A stretch of DNA of 64,000 bases, taken from Paraperlucidibaca baekdonensis. GTDB taxonomy: Bacteria; Pseudomonadota; Gammaproteobacteria; Pseudomonadales; Moraxellaceae. Each line of letters starts with the position of its first letter. Within the stretch, counting starts at the first letter, position 1. Shown in pieces: positions 33,593-43,599 of the stretch. Where the stretch lies: positions 248,001-312,000 of the forward strand of contig NZ_QUNR01000001.1 of NCBI RefSeq assembly GCF_003387535.1. The letters are read 5' to 3'. The position numbers and the translations under genes were made by a program. The notes below the pieces were generated by a model. The model was given only the letters and a program-made list of their open reading frames with translations. It did not search any database and was not told where the DNA came from.

Positions 33593-34897
33593 GGGCTTAG
33601 GCGCAAACGTCATGGCCTGCGCCAGTGTGTGATAGAGCGGCGGACTGAAAATGCGCGCCACCAATGATGACAGCAGTGTCACCGCCATCAAGCTCAGAAC
33701 CATCTCATGGCCATCAATCATTTCCATGACAATGATAAATGAGGTGATTGGCGCCTGCGTCACCGCCGTCATAAAAGCGGCCATGCACAACGCATAAATG
33801 CTGCCGGCCACAGCGAAATCACTCAATAACGGCTCAAGATCACGGCCAATACCAGCGCCGATGGCCAAGCTCGGCGCAAAAATACCGCCGGGAATGCCGC
33901 TGAAGTACGACACCACGGTGGCCAATAATTTTGCCGGCGCGTAATACCACTCCACCAAGATGTCATTGCTGAGCATAGCTTGCGTGGTCAAATACCCTGA
34001 GCCATGCACTTCGCCGCGTGTGAGTAGCCCCAACAACGCCACCACCAAGCCGCACAGGCCAGCAAAGATAATCGGCTTGCCATGCCGCACACGACCTAGC
34101 AGCCCGCGCCACGGCGTCGTTGAGTACAGCAATAAGCGACTCATAATGCCGCCCGCCGTGCCGCAAACTATGGCGCAAATCAGTACGGGCCAGAGGATAC
34201 GATGATCAATCATCTCCACCGATAAATGCCCAAAATACAAGTAATTACCCTGCAGCGAGATAGACACCAGGCCAGCCAAAACAATGGCGGTGAGCAAGAC
34301 ACCATTGGTGCGCTGCTCAAAGCGTCGCGACAACTCCTCGATGGCAAAAACAATGCCCGCCAACGGCGTGTTAAACGCCGCGGCAATGCCGGCCGCACCG
34401 CCGGCAAGCATCATGTCGCGGGCACGGATGCTATGCCCACGCGGCAACAGTCGCCGAAACGCATACATAATGCTCGCGCCCATTTGCACGGACGGCCCTT
34501 CGCGCCCCACCGAAAAGCCACCCGCCAAAGCGGCAGTACCAAGCCAAAGCTTGCCAAAGGCGATGCGCAACGATAAAAATCGGCCGCGCTCAACCGTGCC
34601 TTCGGCTGCCTCTAAGGCGGCAATAGTTTGTGGAATACCGCTACCTTCAGAGCCGGGAAACCAGCGCCGCGCAATGGCGACAATGGCCATGCCTGCGAAT
34701 GGGGTAATGAGGAGGCCAGCCCATGGGCTGAGCGCGTGAGCATGAGCGAAAATCTCGCCGGCCCAATCGCCTAACCGCGCAAATAAAACGATGACGGCGC
34801 CGGTTGCAACGGCGGCACCCCAAATAACTAAACGCTCGTGCCAGGCCTGCCATTGCGTTAGGCGTTGAGCACGGAAAGCGCGAGAAATTCCCTGCAC
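33554..34897 (-). CDS. clcA: ClC-type H+/Cl- antiporter
   Basis: Dimeric chloride/proton exchanger of the inner membrane. About 447 residues and 10 or more hydrophobic segments. Selectivity motifs GSGIPQ, GREGPS (gating Glu) and the internal proton glutamate in VFAIEELSRRF are present, so exchange rather than channel activity is expected; GIPGGIFAPSLAIGAGIG is the third motif. The start is taken as GTG at 34897, six bases after GAGGAG; an earlier in-frame GTG (34921) would lie upstream of this site. tRNA-Gly ends 25 bases upstream on the same strand. Confidence 0.9.
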   Translation of the reverse strand: MQGISRAFRAQRLTQWQAWHERLVIWGAAVATGAVIVLFARLGDWAGEIFAHAHALSPWAGLLITPFAGMAIVAIARRWFPGSEGSGIPQTIAALEAAEGTVERGRFLSLRIAFGKLWLGTAALAGGFSVGREGPSVQMGASIMYAFRRLLPRGHSIRARDMMLAGGAAGIAAAFNTPLAGIVFAIEELSRRFEQRTNGVLLTAIVLAGLVSISLQGNYLYFGHLSVEMIDHRILWPVLICAIVCGTAGGIMSRLLLYSTTPWRGLLGRVRHGKPIIFAGLCGLVVALLGLLTRGEVHGSGYLTTQAMLSNDILVEWYYAPAKLLATVVSYFSGIPGGIFAPSLAIGAGIGRDLEPLLSDFAVAGSIYALCMAAFMTAVTQAPITSFIIVMEMIDGHEMVLSLMAVTLLSSLVARIFSPPLYHTLAQAMTFAPKPLTPPTIAPADRR

Positions 34898-34922
34898 GGA
34901 GATCTCCTCTACGGAGGGCACA

Positions 34923-34996
34923 TGGAGCGGGTGATGGGAATCGAACCCACGGCTCTAGCTTGGGAAGCTAGGGTATTGCCATTATACGACACCCGC
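34923..34996 (-). tRNA. tRNA-Gly (anticodon CCC), CCA encoded
   Basis: 74 bases. The acceptor stem GCGGGTG pairs with CACCCGC, the D-arm reads GTATAATGGCAATAC, the anticodon stem CTAGC/GCTAG encloses loop TTCCCAA (anticodon CCC, reading GGG), and the T-arm contains GTGGGTTCGATTCCCAT. The 3' end TCCA is encoded. A promoter fits upstream, and clcA begins 25 bases downstream. Confidence 0.96.
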
Positions 34997-35042
34997 GCGG
35001 TGAGTTTCTGCGCACAAGCGGCGGCTAGTTGCTGCGTTTGCT

Positions 35043-35071
35043 AGTGTATCGAGGCGATCGCCGGTGGTCGA
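35043..35071 (-). promoter_or_regulatory. Candidate promoter of tRNA-Gly
   Basis: On the minus strand TCGACC and TACACT are separated by 17 bases, about 45 bases upstream of the mature tRNA 5' end. Confidence 0.5.
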
Positions 35072-35090
35072 GGCTATTTCTTCAGACTTA

Positions 35091-35432
35091 TTAGGCCGAC
35101 GTCTTGGCTGCGGGGTCAGTATCGAGCGCAGCAAAGTCATCGCTGCTTAACACGCGATGACCTAGCTCATTTTCCTGTTTGCGCACCGCATCGGCTAATT
35201 GCGCCAAAACACTTCGCCCGCGCGTGGCGGCGTGAATGCCGAAGCCCGATAATGTGCGCGCATCATTGCCACCACATGCCCAGACCGCGGCGATCGGCTT
35301 GGTATTAAACCAGCCAATATAAAGCGTGGCATCGGACGTGGGTGGCGCGCTTACTGGCGGTTGCAAACGCGCTAAGCGCTCAGCCACGTCGGCATCTAAC
35401 GGCAGGTTATGGGCTTTCGCAATTAAGGGCAT
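35091..35432 (-). CDS. Small GNAT-like protein (PanZ/PanM-like), function unassigned
   Basis: 113 residues. A beta-alpha pattern [20 protein letters not shown] is followed by [25 protein letters not shown], which resembles the acetyl-CoA-binding motif A of GNAT proteins (R/Q-x-x-G-R/x). The layout recalls PanZ/PanM, the acetyl-CoA sensor that helps aspartate decarboxylase mature, but the protein is short and I cannot confirm it. The C-terminus is acidic then basic. The gene stands alone between tRNA-Gly and the divergent hisB. Confidence 0.6.
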   Translation of the reverse strand: MPLIAKAHNLPLDADVAERLARLQPPVSAPPTSDATLYIGWFNTKPIAAVWACGGNDARTLSGFGIHAATRGRSVLAQLADAVRKQENELGHRVLSSDDFAALDTDPAAKTSA

Positions 35433-35510
35433 GGCAGCGACTCAAACAATTTTCGCCAGTGTAGAGCACGCGCGCGGGCTCAGACCATGCCGTTTGCAGC
35501 GCGATGAGGC

Positions 35511-35516
35511 TATAAT
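35511..35516 (+). promoter_or_regulatory. hisB: -10 element of hisB
   Basis: A perfect TATAAT lies 31 bases before the hisB start codon. The sequence 17 bases upstream (TGCCGT) is a poor -35, so the promoter may be regulated or weak. Confidence 0.5.
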
Positions 35517-35547
35517 GCATTTTTTCTCGGCCAAGTTGAGGATGAGC

Positions 35548-36141
35548 ATGAGCGTTCGTCAAGCAGAAGTGGTGCGCAACACCAAAGAGACCAAAATTCG
35601 TGCCGTCATCAATCTCGATGGCACCGGTCAGGGCAACCTGCAAACCGGCATTGCCTTTCTCGACCACATGCTCGACCAAATCGTGCGTCACGGCCTCATC
35701 GACATCGATATTGTCTGCGATGGCGATAATTTCATCGATGACCATCACAGCGCCGAAGACTGCGGCATCACGCTAGGCCAGGCCTTCGCCAAAGCGCTTG
35801 GCGACAAAACCGGCGTGCGTCGTTACGGTCATGCCTATGTGCCGCTCGACGAAGCACTCTCGCGCGTGGTCGTCGATCTCTCTGGTCGTCCAGGCTTGGA
35901 GATGCACTGCGAGTTTACCCGCAGCCACATCGGCCAATTCGACGTCGATCTATTTTTTGAGTTTTTCCAAGGCTTCGTCAATCACGCCGGCGTGACCTTG
36001 CACCTCGATAATTTGCGCGGGCGCAACGCGCACCATCAGGCCGAAACGCTGTTTAAAGCCTTCGGTCGCGCTCTGCGCATGGCCGTTGAGCTCGACCCGC
36101 GCATGAGCGGCCAAATGCCATCGACCAAGGGCTCGCTGTGA
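35548..36141 (+). CDS. hisB: Imidazoleglycerol-phosphate dehydratase
   Basis: Histidine synthesis, dehydration of imidazole glycerol phosphate; monofunctional type without the phosphatase domain. 197 residues with the metal-binding signatures [22 protein letters not shown] and [27 protein letters not shown] lies six bases upstream of the ATG at 35548, and a second ATG two codons earlier is less well spaced. A longer frame running back through the upstream divergent gene is not credible. The stop overlaps the GTG start of hisH. Confidence 0.97.
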   Translation: MSVRQAEVVRNTKETKIRAVINLDGTGQGNLQTGIAFLDHMLDQIVRHGLIDIDIVCDGDNFIDDHHSAEDCGITLGQAFAKALGDKTGVRRYGHAYVPLDEALSRVVVDLSGRPGLEMHCEFTRSHIGQFDVDLFFEFFQGFVNHAGVTLHLDNLRGRNAHHQAETLFKAFGRALRMAVELDPRMSGQMPSTKGSL

Positions 36142-36770
36142 CCTCAGTTGCGGTCCTCGACTATGGCATGGGTAATCTGCACTCGGTCGCTAAAGCACTC
36201 GAGCATGTCGGCGCCTCAAGGGTAGTCATTAGCGATGATGTCGCGACGATTCGTGCCGCCGATCGCGTCGTGCTGCCCGGTCAGGGCGCCATGCGCGATT
36301 GCATGGCGGCCATGCATGAGCACGGCATTGCTGCATTGGTCGACGAGCTCGTGCGCAGCAAACCTTTACTCGGCATCTGTGTCGGCATGCAGGCCATGCT
36401 CACGCGCTCGGATGAAAATGGTGGCGTCGATGGCCTTGGGCTGTACACCGGTCAGGTTAAGTGTTTCAACGACGTGCCCACCATCGAGGCGCAGCGTTTA
36501 AAGGTGCCACACATGGGCTGGAATACTGTCTCGCAGCAGCGTGAGCACGCGCTCTGGGATGGCATTGCCGATGGCGCGCGCTTCTATTTCGTGCACAGCT
36601 ATTATTGCCTGCCCGATAATCCTGCGCTGAGTGTTGGTCGCTGCGATTATGGCCTGCCATTTTCCTGCGCCATTGCGCACGAGAATGTCTTTGCCACCCA
36701 GTTTCATCCCGAAAAAAGTGCGCAGGATGGCCTTCGCCTGCTGCAAAACTTTCTGCGCTGGAACCCCTAA
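36138..36770 (+). CDS. hisH: Imidazole glycerol phosphate synthase, glutaminase subunit
   Basis: Supplies ammonia from glutamine to HisF. 210 residues of the class I amidotransferase fold: oxyanion strand YGMGNLHSV, nucleophile Cys in [12 protein letters not shown], and the His-Glu pair in ATQFHPEKS. The start is GTG, coupled to hisB by a GTGA overlap. hisF, its partner, lies 2 kb downstream beyond a gene on the opposite strand. Confidence 0.97.
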   Translation: MTSVAVLDYGMGNLHSVAKALEHVGASRVVISDDVATIRAADRVVLPGQGAMRDCMAAMHEHGIAALVDELVRSKPLLGICVGMQAMLTRSDENGGVDGLGLYTGQVKCFNDVPTIEAQRLKVPHMGWNTVSQQREHALWDGIADGARFYFVHSYYCLPDNPALSVGRCDYGLPFSCAIAHENVFATQFHPEKSAQDGLRLLQNFLRWNP

Positions 36771-36807
36771 TTTCGCTGGCCATTAGGCCTTCGCGTTGGA
36801 GCATTCG

Positions 36808-37536
36808 ATGTTAATTATCCCCGCCATTGATCTCAAAGACGGCGCCTGCGTGCGCCTTAAACAGGGCCGCATGGAAGACGACACGGTGTTTTCCAACGAC
36901 CCCATCGGCGTGGCCGCGCAATGGGTGGAGCAGGGTGCTCGCCGGCTGCATTTGGTCGACCTCAATGGCGCCTTCGCCGGCGAGCCGGTCAATGGCGAGA
37001 TCGTGCGCGCTATCGCCACGCGCTGGCCATCGCTGCCGGTGCAAATCGGCGGCGGCATTCGCTCGCTGGAGACCATCGAGGCCTATGTTCGCGCCGGTGT
37101 CTCATATGTCATTTTAGGCACCAAAGCCGTGAAAGAGCCCACGTTTGTACGCGACGCTTGCCGCGCATTTCCCGGCAAAATCATTGTTGGTATTGATGCC
37201 AAAGATGGCTGGGTCGCCACCGATGGCTGGGCCGAGGTATCGAGCGTGCAAGCCGTCGATTTAGCCCGTCAATTCAAGGCCGATGGCATTAGCGCCATCG
37301 TCTACACCGACATCGCCCGCGATGGCATGATGCAGGGCGTCAATGTTGAAGCCACTGCCAAGCTCGCGCGCGACTCCGGCCTACCCATCATCGCCTCCGG
37401 CGGCGTGACTAATCTCGACGATATTCGCGGCCTGCTGAAAGTCCGTGGCGATGGCGTGATTGGCACCATCACCGGTCGTGCGATTTATGAGGGCACGCTG
37501 GACTTGGCCGAAGCACAGCAACTCGCCGATGCCTAA
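36808..37536 (+). CDS. hisA: Phosphoribosylformimino-5-aminoimidazole carboxamide ribotide isomerase
   Basis: Amadori isomerase of histidine synthesis, TIM barrel. 242 residues, starting [17 protein letters not shown]; the catalytic aspartates are Asp8 (AIDLKDG) and the one in [15 protein letters not shown] lies six bases before the ATG at 36808. Normal length and motifs. It follows hisH by 37 bases. Confidence 0.97.
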   Translation: MLIIPAIDLKDGACVRLKQGRMEDDTVFSNDPIGVAAQWVEQGARRLHLVDLNGAFAGEPVNGEIVRAIATRWPSLPVQIGGGIRSLETIEAYVRAGVSYVILGTKAVKEPTFVRDACRAFPGKIIVGIDAKDGWVATDGWAEVSSVQAVDLARQFKADGISAIVYTDIARDGMMQGVNVEATAKLARDSGLPIIASGGVTNLDDIRGLLKVRGDGVIGTITGRAIYEGTLDLAEAQQLADA

Positions 37537-37565
37537 GCGAACCGTGATTTGTTGAGTGCAAACGC

Positions 37566-38786
37566 TCAGACACATTGCCCGGCGGCATGACCAGACGCCC
37601 ATGCCCATTGAAAATTATAGCCACCGAGCCAGCCGGTAACATCAAGCACCTCGCCGACAAAATACAAGCCTTGTTGGAGTTGGCTCTCGAGTGTGCGTGA
37701 TGATATTTCGTCGGTCGCCACACCACCGAGTGTCACCTCCGCGGTGCGATAACCCTCGGTGCCCGACGGCAGCAATGTCCATTGCGTCAGTGCCTCTGCA
37801 ACGCGCTTCAGCGCGGCATCGGGCCAATCGGCCATGGGCTTTTCAGCCTCAGCTGGCCACAACAACATCTGTAGCTCAAGCACCAAGGCTTTCACCAAAA
37901 ATGGCGTCAGCAGCGTGCGCAGCAAGACCTTCGACTGCGCCTTTTTCTGCGCAATCAACCAGTCGCTCAAACACATCGCACCCCATGGCGAGCCAGGCAG
38001 CAAATCGATGCTGATGCGCTCGCCGAGCTGCCAATAATTAGACGCTTGAATCACCGAAGGGCCACTGATGCCGCGGTGCGTAAACAAGAGATTTTCCTGA
38101 AAGCTCGGGGCATCGCGCTGCGTACTCACCACAGTATCGAGGGCAATACCGCTGAGGCGCTCGGTCACCGCTTTCATCCCATCGCTAAACGTCATCGGCA
38201 CCAGACCGGCGCGCGTGGGCAGCACCTCGTGGCCAAATTGCCGAGCAATGTCATAGCCAAAACCGCTTGCACCCAGCGTCGGAATCGACAGCCCACCGGT
38301 GGCGACCACCAGTGATTGGCAGCGTATGCGCTCATCACCAATGCTCAGCGCAAAGCCTGAGTCGTTGGCGCTGATCTTGGTCACCTGCGCCTTTGTGCGA
38401 ATCTTCACGCCCACGGCCTCGCATTCGCTCACCAGCATCGCCAAGATGGCCTTCGCTGAATCGTCGCAAAAGAGCTGGCCATGGCGGCGCTCGTGATAGG
38501 CAATGCCATGCTTTTCCACCAGCGCAATAAAATCCCATTGCGTATAGCGACTCAGCGCCGAGACACAAAAATGCGCATTTTCACTAATGAAATGCTCAGG
38601 CTCGACCGTGTAATTGGAGAAGTTGCAACGCCCACCGCCCGACATCAAAATCTTTTTGCCGATTTTATTGCTGCTATCGAGCACCAGCACACGGCGGCCG
38701 CGCCGGCCCGCCGCCATCGCGCACATGAGACCCGAGGCACCGCCACCGATAACCACCACATCGACTTGTGTAGACGCCTGCGCCAC
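37566..38786 (-). CDS. FAD-dependent oxidoreductase of the HI0933/YhiN family
   Basis: 406-residue flavoprotein of unknown substrate. The dinucleotide-binding motif VVVIGGGASGLMCAMAAGRRG (about 10-30) is followed by the family mark GKKILMSGGGRCNFSN, and the C-terminus has GLYFVGEVLDVTGWLGGYNFQWAWASG. No membrane segment is visible. It sits in reverse between hisA and hisF, with 29 and about 97 bases on either side, so it interrupts an otherwise standard hisBHAF order. No link to histidine synthesis is known to me. Confidence 0.9.
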   Translation of the reverse strand: MAQASTQVDVVVIGGGASGLMCAMAAGRRGRRVLVLDSSNKIGKKILMSGGGRCNFSNYTVEPEHFISENAHFCVSALSRYTQWDFIALVEKHGIAYHERRHGQLFCDDSAKAILAMLVSECEAVGVKIRTKAQVTKISANDSGFALSIGDERIRCQSLVVATGGLSIPTLGASGFGYDIARQFGHEVLPTRAGLVPMTFSDGMKAVTERLSGIALDTVVSTQRDAPSFQENLLFTHRGISGPSVIQASNYWQLGERISIDLLPGSPWGAMCLSDWLIAQKKAQSKVLLRTLLTPFLVKALVLELQMLLWPAEAEKPMADWPDAALKRVAEALTQWTLLPSGTEGYRTAEVTLGGVATDEISSRTLESQLQQGLYFVGEVLDVTGWLGGYNFQWAWASGHAAGQCV

Positions 38787-38883
38787 GCATTACCCCAGCT
38801 CATCATGAAGGCCGCAAGTATAGTCGCTCGCGACATCGGCACCCATGATAAAATGCGCGCTGACTTTCAATCGGTACTCCGCC

Positions 38884-39657
38884 ATGACGCTCGCTAAACG
38901 CATTATTCCCTGCCTCGATGTCGATCAGGGCCGCGTCGTCAAAGGCGTGAAGTTTCTCGACATTCGCGACGCCGGCGATCCTGTTGAGGTCGCCAAGCGC
39001 TACGACGAGCAGGGCGCCGATGAGATTACCTTTCTCGACATCACCGCCAGCGTTGAAGGCCGCGACACCATGGTGCGCACTGTCGAGCGCATGGCCTCGC
39101 AAGTATTTGTGCCGCTCACCGTTGGCGGCGGCATTCGCGAAGTCGCCGATATTCGCCGCATGCTCAACGCCGGCGCCGACAAAGTCAGCATCAACTCGGC
39201 CGCGGTCAAACGCCCCGAATTTGTGCTTGAGGCCTCGCAACGTTTCGGCGCGCAATGCATCGTTGCCGCTATCGATGCCAAACGCGTCTCCGCCGATGGC
39301 GAACCCGGTCGCTGGGAAATCTTCACGCACGGCGGCCGTAACCGCACCGGCATCGACGCCGTGGCTTGGGCCGAACGCATGGCCGACTATGGCGCCGGCG
39401 AAATTTTGCTCACCAGCATGGACGCCGATGGCACCAAAGCCGGCTACGACTTGGCGCTGGTGAAAGCCATCACCTCAGCCGTGCGCGTGCCGGTTATCGC
39501 CTCCGGTGGCGTCGGCAATTTGCAGCATTTATGCGATGGTATTGTGCAGGGCGGCGCCGACGCAGTACTGGCGGCGAGTATTTTCCATTTTGGCGAATAC
39601 ACCGTGGGCCAAGCGAAAGACTTCTTGGCCGTCCACGGCATTTGCATGCGCCGCTGA
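38884..39657 (+). CDS. hisF: Imidazole glycerol phosphate synthase, cyclase subunit
   Basis: TIM-barrel subunit closing the imidazole ring and channelling ammonia from HisH. 257 residues starting [21 protein letters not shown]; the catalytic Asp11 (CLDVD) and Asp130 (in AAIDAKRV region) are retained. The upstream in-frame ATG at 38845 would add 13 residues and has no family support. It must be transcribed from its own promoter because the preceding gene is on the other strand. A terminator follows. Confidence 0.97.
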   Translation: MTLAKRIIPCLDVDQGRVVKGVKFLDIRDAGDPVEVAKRYDEQGADEITFLDITASVEGRDTMVRTVERMASQVFVPLTVGGGIREVADIRRMLNAGADKVSINSAAVKRPEFVLEASQRFGAQCIVAAIDAKRVSADGEPGRWEIFTHGGRNRTGIDAVAWAERMADYGAGEILLTSMDADGTKAGYDLALVKAITSAVRVPVIASGGVGNLQHLCDGIVQGGADAVLAASIFHFGEYTVGQAKDFLAVHGICMRR

Positions 39658-39700
39658 AGGCCACACGCTACATAAATTTGCTAAACGCTAGTGCATAAAA

Positions 39701-39728
39701 AAGGGCGCTTCTTGATAAGCGCCCTTTT
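39701..39728. terminator. Bidirectional terminator between hisF and envC
   Basis: AAGGGCGCTT / AAGCGCCCTT gives a 10-bp stem with a 6-base loop. A residues precede it and T residues follow it, so it can end hisF and envC transcripts. Confidence 0.92.
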
Positions 39729-39735
39729 CATTAGC

Positions 39736-40977
39736 CTAGTAATTACACCAGTTGCCCGGCTGACTTGGCCGGCCGCGCAAACGCGTTTCGAAATACAAGC
39801 CGGTCTCACCCTCACTGCCATCGCCCACGCTCGCCACCGTTTGGTTGGCCGAGACGCTATCGCCAGTTTTCACAGTGATGCTCTGGTTGTAGCCATACAG
39901 CGACATAAAGCCGCGACCATGGTCAACAATGACCAGCTTGCCGTAGCCGCGCAGGAAGTCGGCGTAGAGCACCTTACCGCTTTTCACTACCTTCACCGCG
40001 GCACCACTGCTCGCCGCAATGACAATGCCATTCCAGCGCAAACCGCCGCCACGATCGGCACCAAATTGTGCGCGGATACCGCCACTCGCGGGCAATGAGC
40101 AGTTGCCGCGATAGGGCACGGAATAGTCCGGCTCCTGGCTCCACACCGGCTTTTCTTTGGTCGATGGCGCCGGCTTATTTTTAGCCGCCGCTTCACGCGC
40201 ACGCCGCTCGCGCTCTAGGCGGTCAGCCTCGCGTGCCTGGCGCTCCAGGCGGCGCATCAAATTCTGTAAGGCTGCTTGGTTTTTCTTCAGGTTTTTAAGC
40301 TTCCGGTCTTGGTTAGCAATATCGCTATTCAGCACTTTCAGGGCCGAGGCACGTTGCGTTTTAGCCTTCTCAAGCTGACCTTGCTGACGCTCTAATTTAC
40401 GCTCCAAGGCAGCGAGCTTAACGATTTGCTCAGCCTCTTCTTTTTCCACTGCGGCAAGCTCAGCCATGGTGGCATCAAGCTCATCAATGCGTTCGCTTCG
40501 TGCTTTTTGCACGTAGCTAAAATAGCGTAATTGCCGCGATAACAGCGCCGGATGCTCTTGATTGAGCAGCAGCTTAAAATAATCGTCGCGACCGGCGCGA
40601 TAAGATGCCTGCATATCGGCCTTCAAACTCGCTAACTGCTCACGCTTGGCCTGCGACAGCGCTACTTGGCGTTTACGCAACACCGCCACCCGCGACTGCC
40701 GCTCGCGCGTTTCTTTTTCTGTCGCTGAAACAGAGGTTTGCAACTTGCCAATCGCTGCTTCGGCTTCCTTTAAGGATTTTTGCTGTTTGTTGCGCTCAGC
40801 TTGGGTCAGTCGCAGCTTTTTCGTGGCGGTGCGAATTTCATTTTTCACGGAGTCTAAATCAGACTTGGCGGAGTTCGCCTCACTGCGTAGTTGGCTACCA
40901 TCGGCCGCATAAACAGCGCCAAAAAATCCGCTCAGCAATACGGCTGCCACTAGGCTTTGGCAAAACACTCGCTTCAT
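39736..40977 (-). CDS. envC: Murein hydrolase activator EnvC
   Basis: Periplasmic activator of division amidases. 413 residues: signal peptide ([25 protein letters not shown]), long coiled coil (about 30-270, heptads rich in Lys, Glu, Gln, Arg), and a C-terminal LytM/M23-like domain (about 295-410). In that domain the zinc-ligand positions are not those of an active peptidase ([34 protein letters not shown]), as in E. coli EnvC. It overlaps gpmI in ATGA. The carboxy-terminal protease gene that follows envC in Pseudomonas is absent here. Confidence 0.94.
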   Translation of the reverse strand: MKRVFCQSLVAAVLLSGFFGAVYAADGSQLRSEANSAKSDLDSVKNEIRTATKKLRLTQAERNKQQKSLKEAEAAIGKLQTSVSATEKETRERQSRVAVLRKRQVALSQAKREQLASLKADMQASYRAGRDDYFKLLLNQEHPALLSRQLRYFSYVQKARSERIDELDATMAELAAVEKEEAEQIVKLAALERKLERQQGQLEKAKTQRASALKVLNSDIANQDRKLKNLKKNQAALQNLMRRLERQAREADRLERERRAREAAAKNKPAPSTKEKPVWSQEPDYSVPYRGNCSLPASGGIRAQFGADRGGGLRWNGIVIAASSGAAVKVVKSGKVLYADFLRGYGKLVIVDHGRGFMSLYGYNQSITVKTGDSVSANQTVASVGDGSEGETGLYFETRLRGRPSQPGNWCNY

Positions 40978-42518
40978 GCCGGCACCACTAGATTCCGGCC
41001 TGTCATGTCGCTGGGCTGCGGCAAACCCATTAGGCTCAATAGCGTGGGGGCAACATCCGACAACACGCCATTTTCGGCAATTCGCACGGCGCTTTGTGTG
41101 CCCACATAGACAAACGGCACGCGCTCGCAGGTGTGCGCCGTATGCGCCTGGCCAGTGGCGCTGTCACGCATTTGCTCAACATTGCCGTGATCAGCGGTGA
41201 CGAGCATCTCGCCACCCACTTGCTCAATTGCTGCACGCAAGCGCCCCAAACACTGATCTAACGTTTCGCAGGCGGCTACGGCGGCGTCGAAATTGCCGGT
41301 ATGACCAACCATATCGCCATTCGCGTAATTGCAAATGAGGGCGTCATATTCGCCGGAGGTAATGGCGGCGAGTAGCTTGTCGGTGACCTCGGCCGCGCTC
41401 ATTTCGGGCTGCATATCGTATGTTGCGACTGCCGGTGAGGGCACGAGAATGCGCGTTTCGCCAGCGTACGGCTGCTCCCGCCCCCCGCTAAAAAAGAAGG
41501 TCACGTGTGCGTACTTTTCAGTCTCTGCAATACGTAACTGCGTCTTACCTAAACCCGCCAAATATTCGCCCAATGAGTTGTGCAATGCGCTTGGTTTGAA
41601 CGCCACGGGCGCTTTAATGCTATCGGCATACTCGGTGAGCATGACAAAGTCGGCAAGCGCTGGACGCTTCACGCGATTAAAGCCCGTGAAGTCATCATCG
41701 ACAAACGCGCGAGTAATTTCACGCGCACGATCGGCGCGAAAATTCATAAACACAACGGCATCGCCATCGCTAATGATTGCTGGCGCCGCGCCCTCAGGAA
41801 CTATGCACGTTGCAGGCACAAACTCATCGCTAATGTCGCCGTCGTATGCGGCTTGTAAGCCAGCTACTGCACTGCTGACTTGGCGCGTTGCCATGCCTTC
41901 GGTAAGCAGTCGATACGCGGCCTCAACACGATCCCAGCGATTGTCGCGGTCCATGGCAAAATAGCGACCAACGATACTCGCCACACGGCCTTTGCCCGTT
42001 TTCGCGAGATGCGCTTCCATCGCTTCTAACGACGCATGCGCCGAGCGCGGCGGCGTATCGCGGCCATCTAAAAATGCATGCACATAAACTGCTTGGGCAC
42101 CGCGGGCAACGGCCATATCGACCATGGCGTGCAAATGATCTTCATGGGAATGAACCCCGCCAGGTGACAACAGTCCGAGAATATGCACCGCACGGCCAGC
42201 ACGGATTGCGCGATCTAATGCCTGCACCAGCACGGGATTTTGTTGAAACTCGCCATCGCGCACGGCTTTGGTGATGCGCGTAAAATCTTGGTAAACAACG
42301 CGACCGGCGCCTAAGTTCATATGACCGACTTCAGAGTTGCCCATTTGACCATCTGGCAAACCCACATCCTCGCCTGAGCCCGACACTAGCCCGTGCGGGC
42401 AATCGTTGAGCAGTGCTTGCCAATTGGGCATATGAGCGGCGCGAATGGCGTTTGAGTCAGAGCTTTCGCTGTGGCCAAAGCCATCTAAGATGATTAATAC
42501 ATGCGGTTTGCGTGTCAC
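40974..42518 (-). CDS. gpmI: 2,3-bisphosphoglycerate-independent phosphoglycerate mutase
   Basis: Glycolysis, interconversion of 3- and 2-phosphoglycerate with Mn2+. 514 residues. Alkaline-phosphatase-like metal sites are visible: [11 protein letters not shown] (about 8-18), catalytic Ser62 in [26 protein letters not shown] and [10 protein letters not shown]. Length and motifs are standard. It is the first gene of gpmI-envC on the minus strand. Confidence 0.97.
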   Translation of the reverse strand: MTRKPHVLIILDGFGHSESSDSNAIRAAHMPNWQALLNDCPHGLVSGSGEDVGLPDGQMGNSEVGHMNLGAGRVVYQDFTRITKAVRDGEFQQNPVLVQALDRAIRAGRAVHILGLLSPGGVHSHEDHLHAMVDMAVARGAQAVYVHAFLDGRDTPPRSAHASLEAMEAHLAKTGKGRVASIVGRYFAMDRDNRWDRVEAAYRLLTEGMATRQVSSAVAGLQAAYDGDISDEFVPATCIVPEGAAPAIISDGDAVVFMNFRADRAREITRAFVDDDFTGFNRVKRPALADFVMLTEYADSIKAPVAFKPSALHNSLGEYLAGLGKTQLRIAETEKYAHVTFFFSGGREQPYAGETRILVPSPAVATYDMQPEMSAAEVTDKLLAAITSGEYDALICNYANGDMVGHTGNFDAAVAACETLDQCLGRLRAAIEQVGGEMLVTADHGNVEQMRDSATGQAHTAHTCERVPFVYVGTQSAVRIAENGVLSDVAPTLLSLMGLPQPSDMTGRNLVVPA

Positions 42519-42587
42519 GGATTTCCCCGATGTGGCCGGTAGCTCGCTAGTGTAACAGCCTCGGACAAGCCGATGCAGTCAGCACGT

Positions 42588-42890
42588 TTAGTCTTTCTTG
42601 TTGATGTTTTTCTGCGTGGCAATTTGATCTTCTACACTTTCAATCAGGCCCGTTGCCAAGTCGCCAACCTCACGATTTACGCGACGAATGGCATCGTAGA
42701 CTGTGCCAATTGTGTCGGCATGCGACTGCTTGACGCTTTCGGCTTTGTCTTCCAATAAGCCACGCTTAGCCAGTGCATCGAGTGGCATGGAGGCAATGGC
42801 TTGATGAATTTGCTCAACACTGGTGGCGCCTTTATCGACAGCCTCTTGAATCAAGTCTTTGATGGCTTCAACACGCGTTAAAAATGACAT
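42588..42890 (-). CDS. Small helical protein of unknown function
   Basis: 100 residues, no signal or membrane segment. The sequence is predicted almost all helical: FLTRVEAIKDLIQEAVDKGATSVEQIHQAIASMPLDAL, then a polar coil and KQSHADTIGTVYDAIRRVNREVGDLATGLIESVEDQ, ending NINKKD. The start at 42890 is chosen because AGAGG lies eight bases before it; an in-frame ATG two codons earlier is too close. Phasin-like or chaperone-like roles would be guesses. It is divergent from the FabR-like regulator (68 bases). Confidence 0.75.
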   Translation of the reverse strand: MSFLTRVEAIKDLIQEAVDKGATSVEQIHQAIASMPLDALAKRGLLEDKAESVKQSHADTIGTVYDAIRRVNREVGDLATGLIESVEDQIATQKNINKKD

Positions 42891-42958
42891 GATCATGACC
42901 TCTCTAGTGAACATCCGTGCGCTAATGCTAAACTAGACGCCGTTTAGAAGGGGCCCTT

Positions 42959-43579
42959 ATGGCACTGCGCGAAGAAAAAAAACTGCAAACGCGGCAAGCA
43001 CTCATGGACGCTGCCCTCACGCTCATGCACGAAGGCGCAGGCTTTTCCGGCCTCAGTTTGCGCGAGGTTTCTCGCCAAGCAGGCTTGGTGCCTACCGGGT
43101 TTTATCGGCATTTTAGTGATCTCGATAGCCTCGGTGAAGCCCTAGCTATTGAGGCCTGTCATCAGCTCCGCGTGATCATGCGCCAAGTCCGCCAGCAGGC
43201 TCAAGGTGGCGCGGCCATAACTGAGTCTGTGGCAGCGCTCGTCGGCTTTATTCGCCACAACCCGCTGTATTTTGAATTTCTGGCGCGCGAACGTGCCGGC
43301 GGCCCACCGAAAGTTCGCGAAACCATTCATCTGGAAATGCGCCAGTTTGTTGCTGAGCTTGCCGATGATCTCGCGCAATGGCCGACTTATGCCGGCCTAC
43401 CGCATGATGATCTCAGCATGCTTGCTGACTTGGTCGTCAACACGGTCATTCACTTGGCGCTTGACCTGCTCGCGCTACCATTTGATGCCCCAGATGTGGA
43501 ACACATTGAGCGCTGCACCAAGCAACTGCGTTTAATCATGCTCGGCGCACAAGCGTGGGCACCAGAAAAAGGCGCTTAA
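42959..43579 (+). CDS. TetR-family regulator, FabR/DesT-like
   Basis: 206 residues: N-terminal TetR helix-turn-helix (about 10-55, LSLREVSRQAGLVPTGFYRHFSDLDSLGEAL) and a C-terminal ligand domain. The HTH and the segment ESVAALVGFIRHNPLYFEFLARERAGGPPKVR are very like FabR, which represses unsaturated fatty acid synthesis according to acyl-CoA state. AAGGGG precedes the ATG. No fatty acid gene adjoins it, although an unknown helical gene is divergent and could be a target. The FabR assignment is by similarity only. Confidence 0.82.
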   Translation: MALREEKKLQTRQALMDAALTLMHEGAGFSGLSLREVSRQAGLVPTGFYRHFSDLDSLGEALAIEACHQLRVIMRQVRQQAQGGAAITESVAALVGFIRHNPLYFEFLARERAGGPPKVRETIHLEMRQFVAELADDLAQWPTYAGLPHDDLSMLADLVVNTVIHLALDLLALPFDAPDVEHIERCTKQLRLIMLGAQAWAPEKGA

Positions 43580-43587
43580 AAGCGCCT
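43566..43587 (-). terminator. Terminator of dsbA inside the end of the TetR gene
   Basis: GGCGCT / AGCGCC hairpin with a 4-base loop is followed on the minus strand by TTTTT. It overlaps the last codons of the convergent regulator gene. Confidence 0.65.
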
Positions 43588-43599
43588 CATTCAAACTGA

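Noticed and set aside
35326-35547. N-terminal extension of HisB
   Set aside because: It would run through the divergent small gene and past the -10 element; the standard 197-residue enzyme starts at 35548 with a ribosome site.
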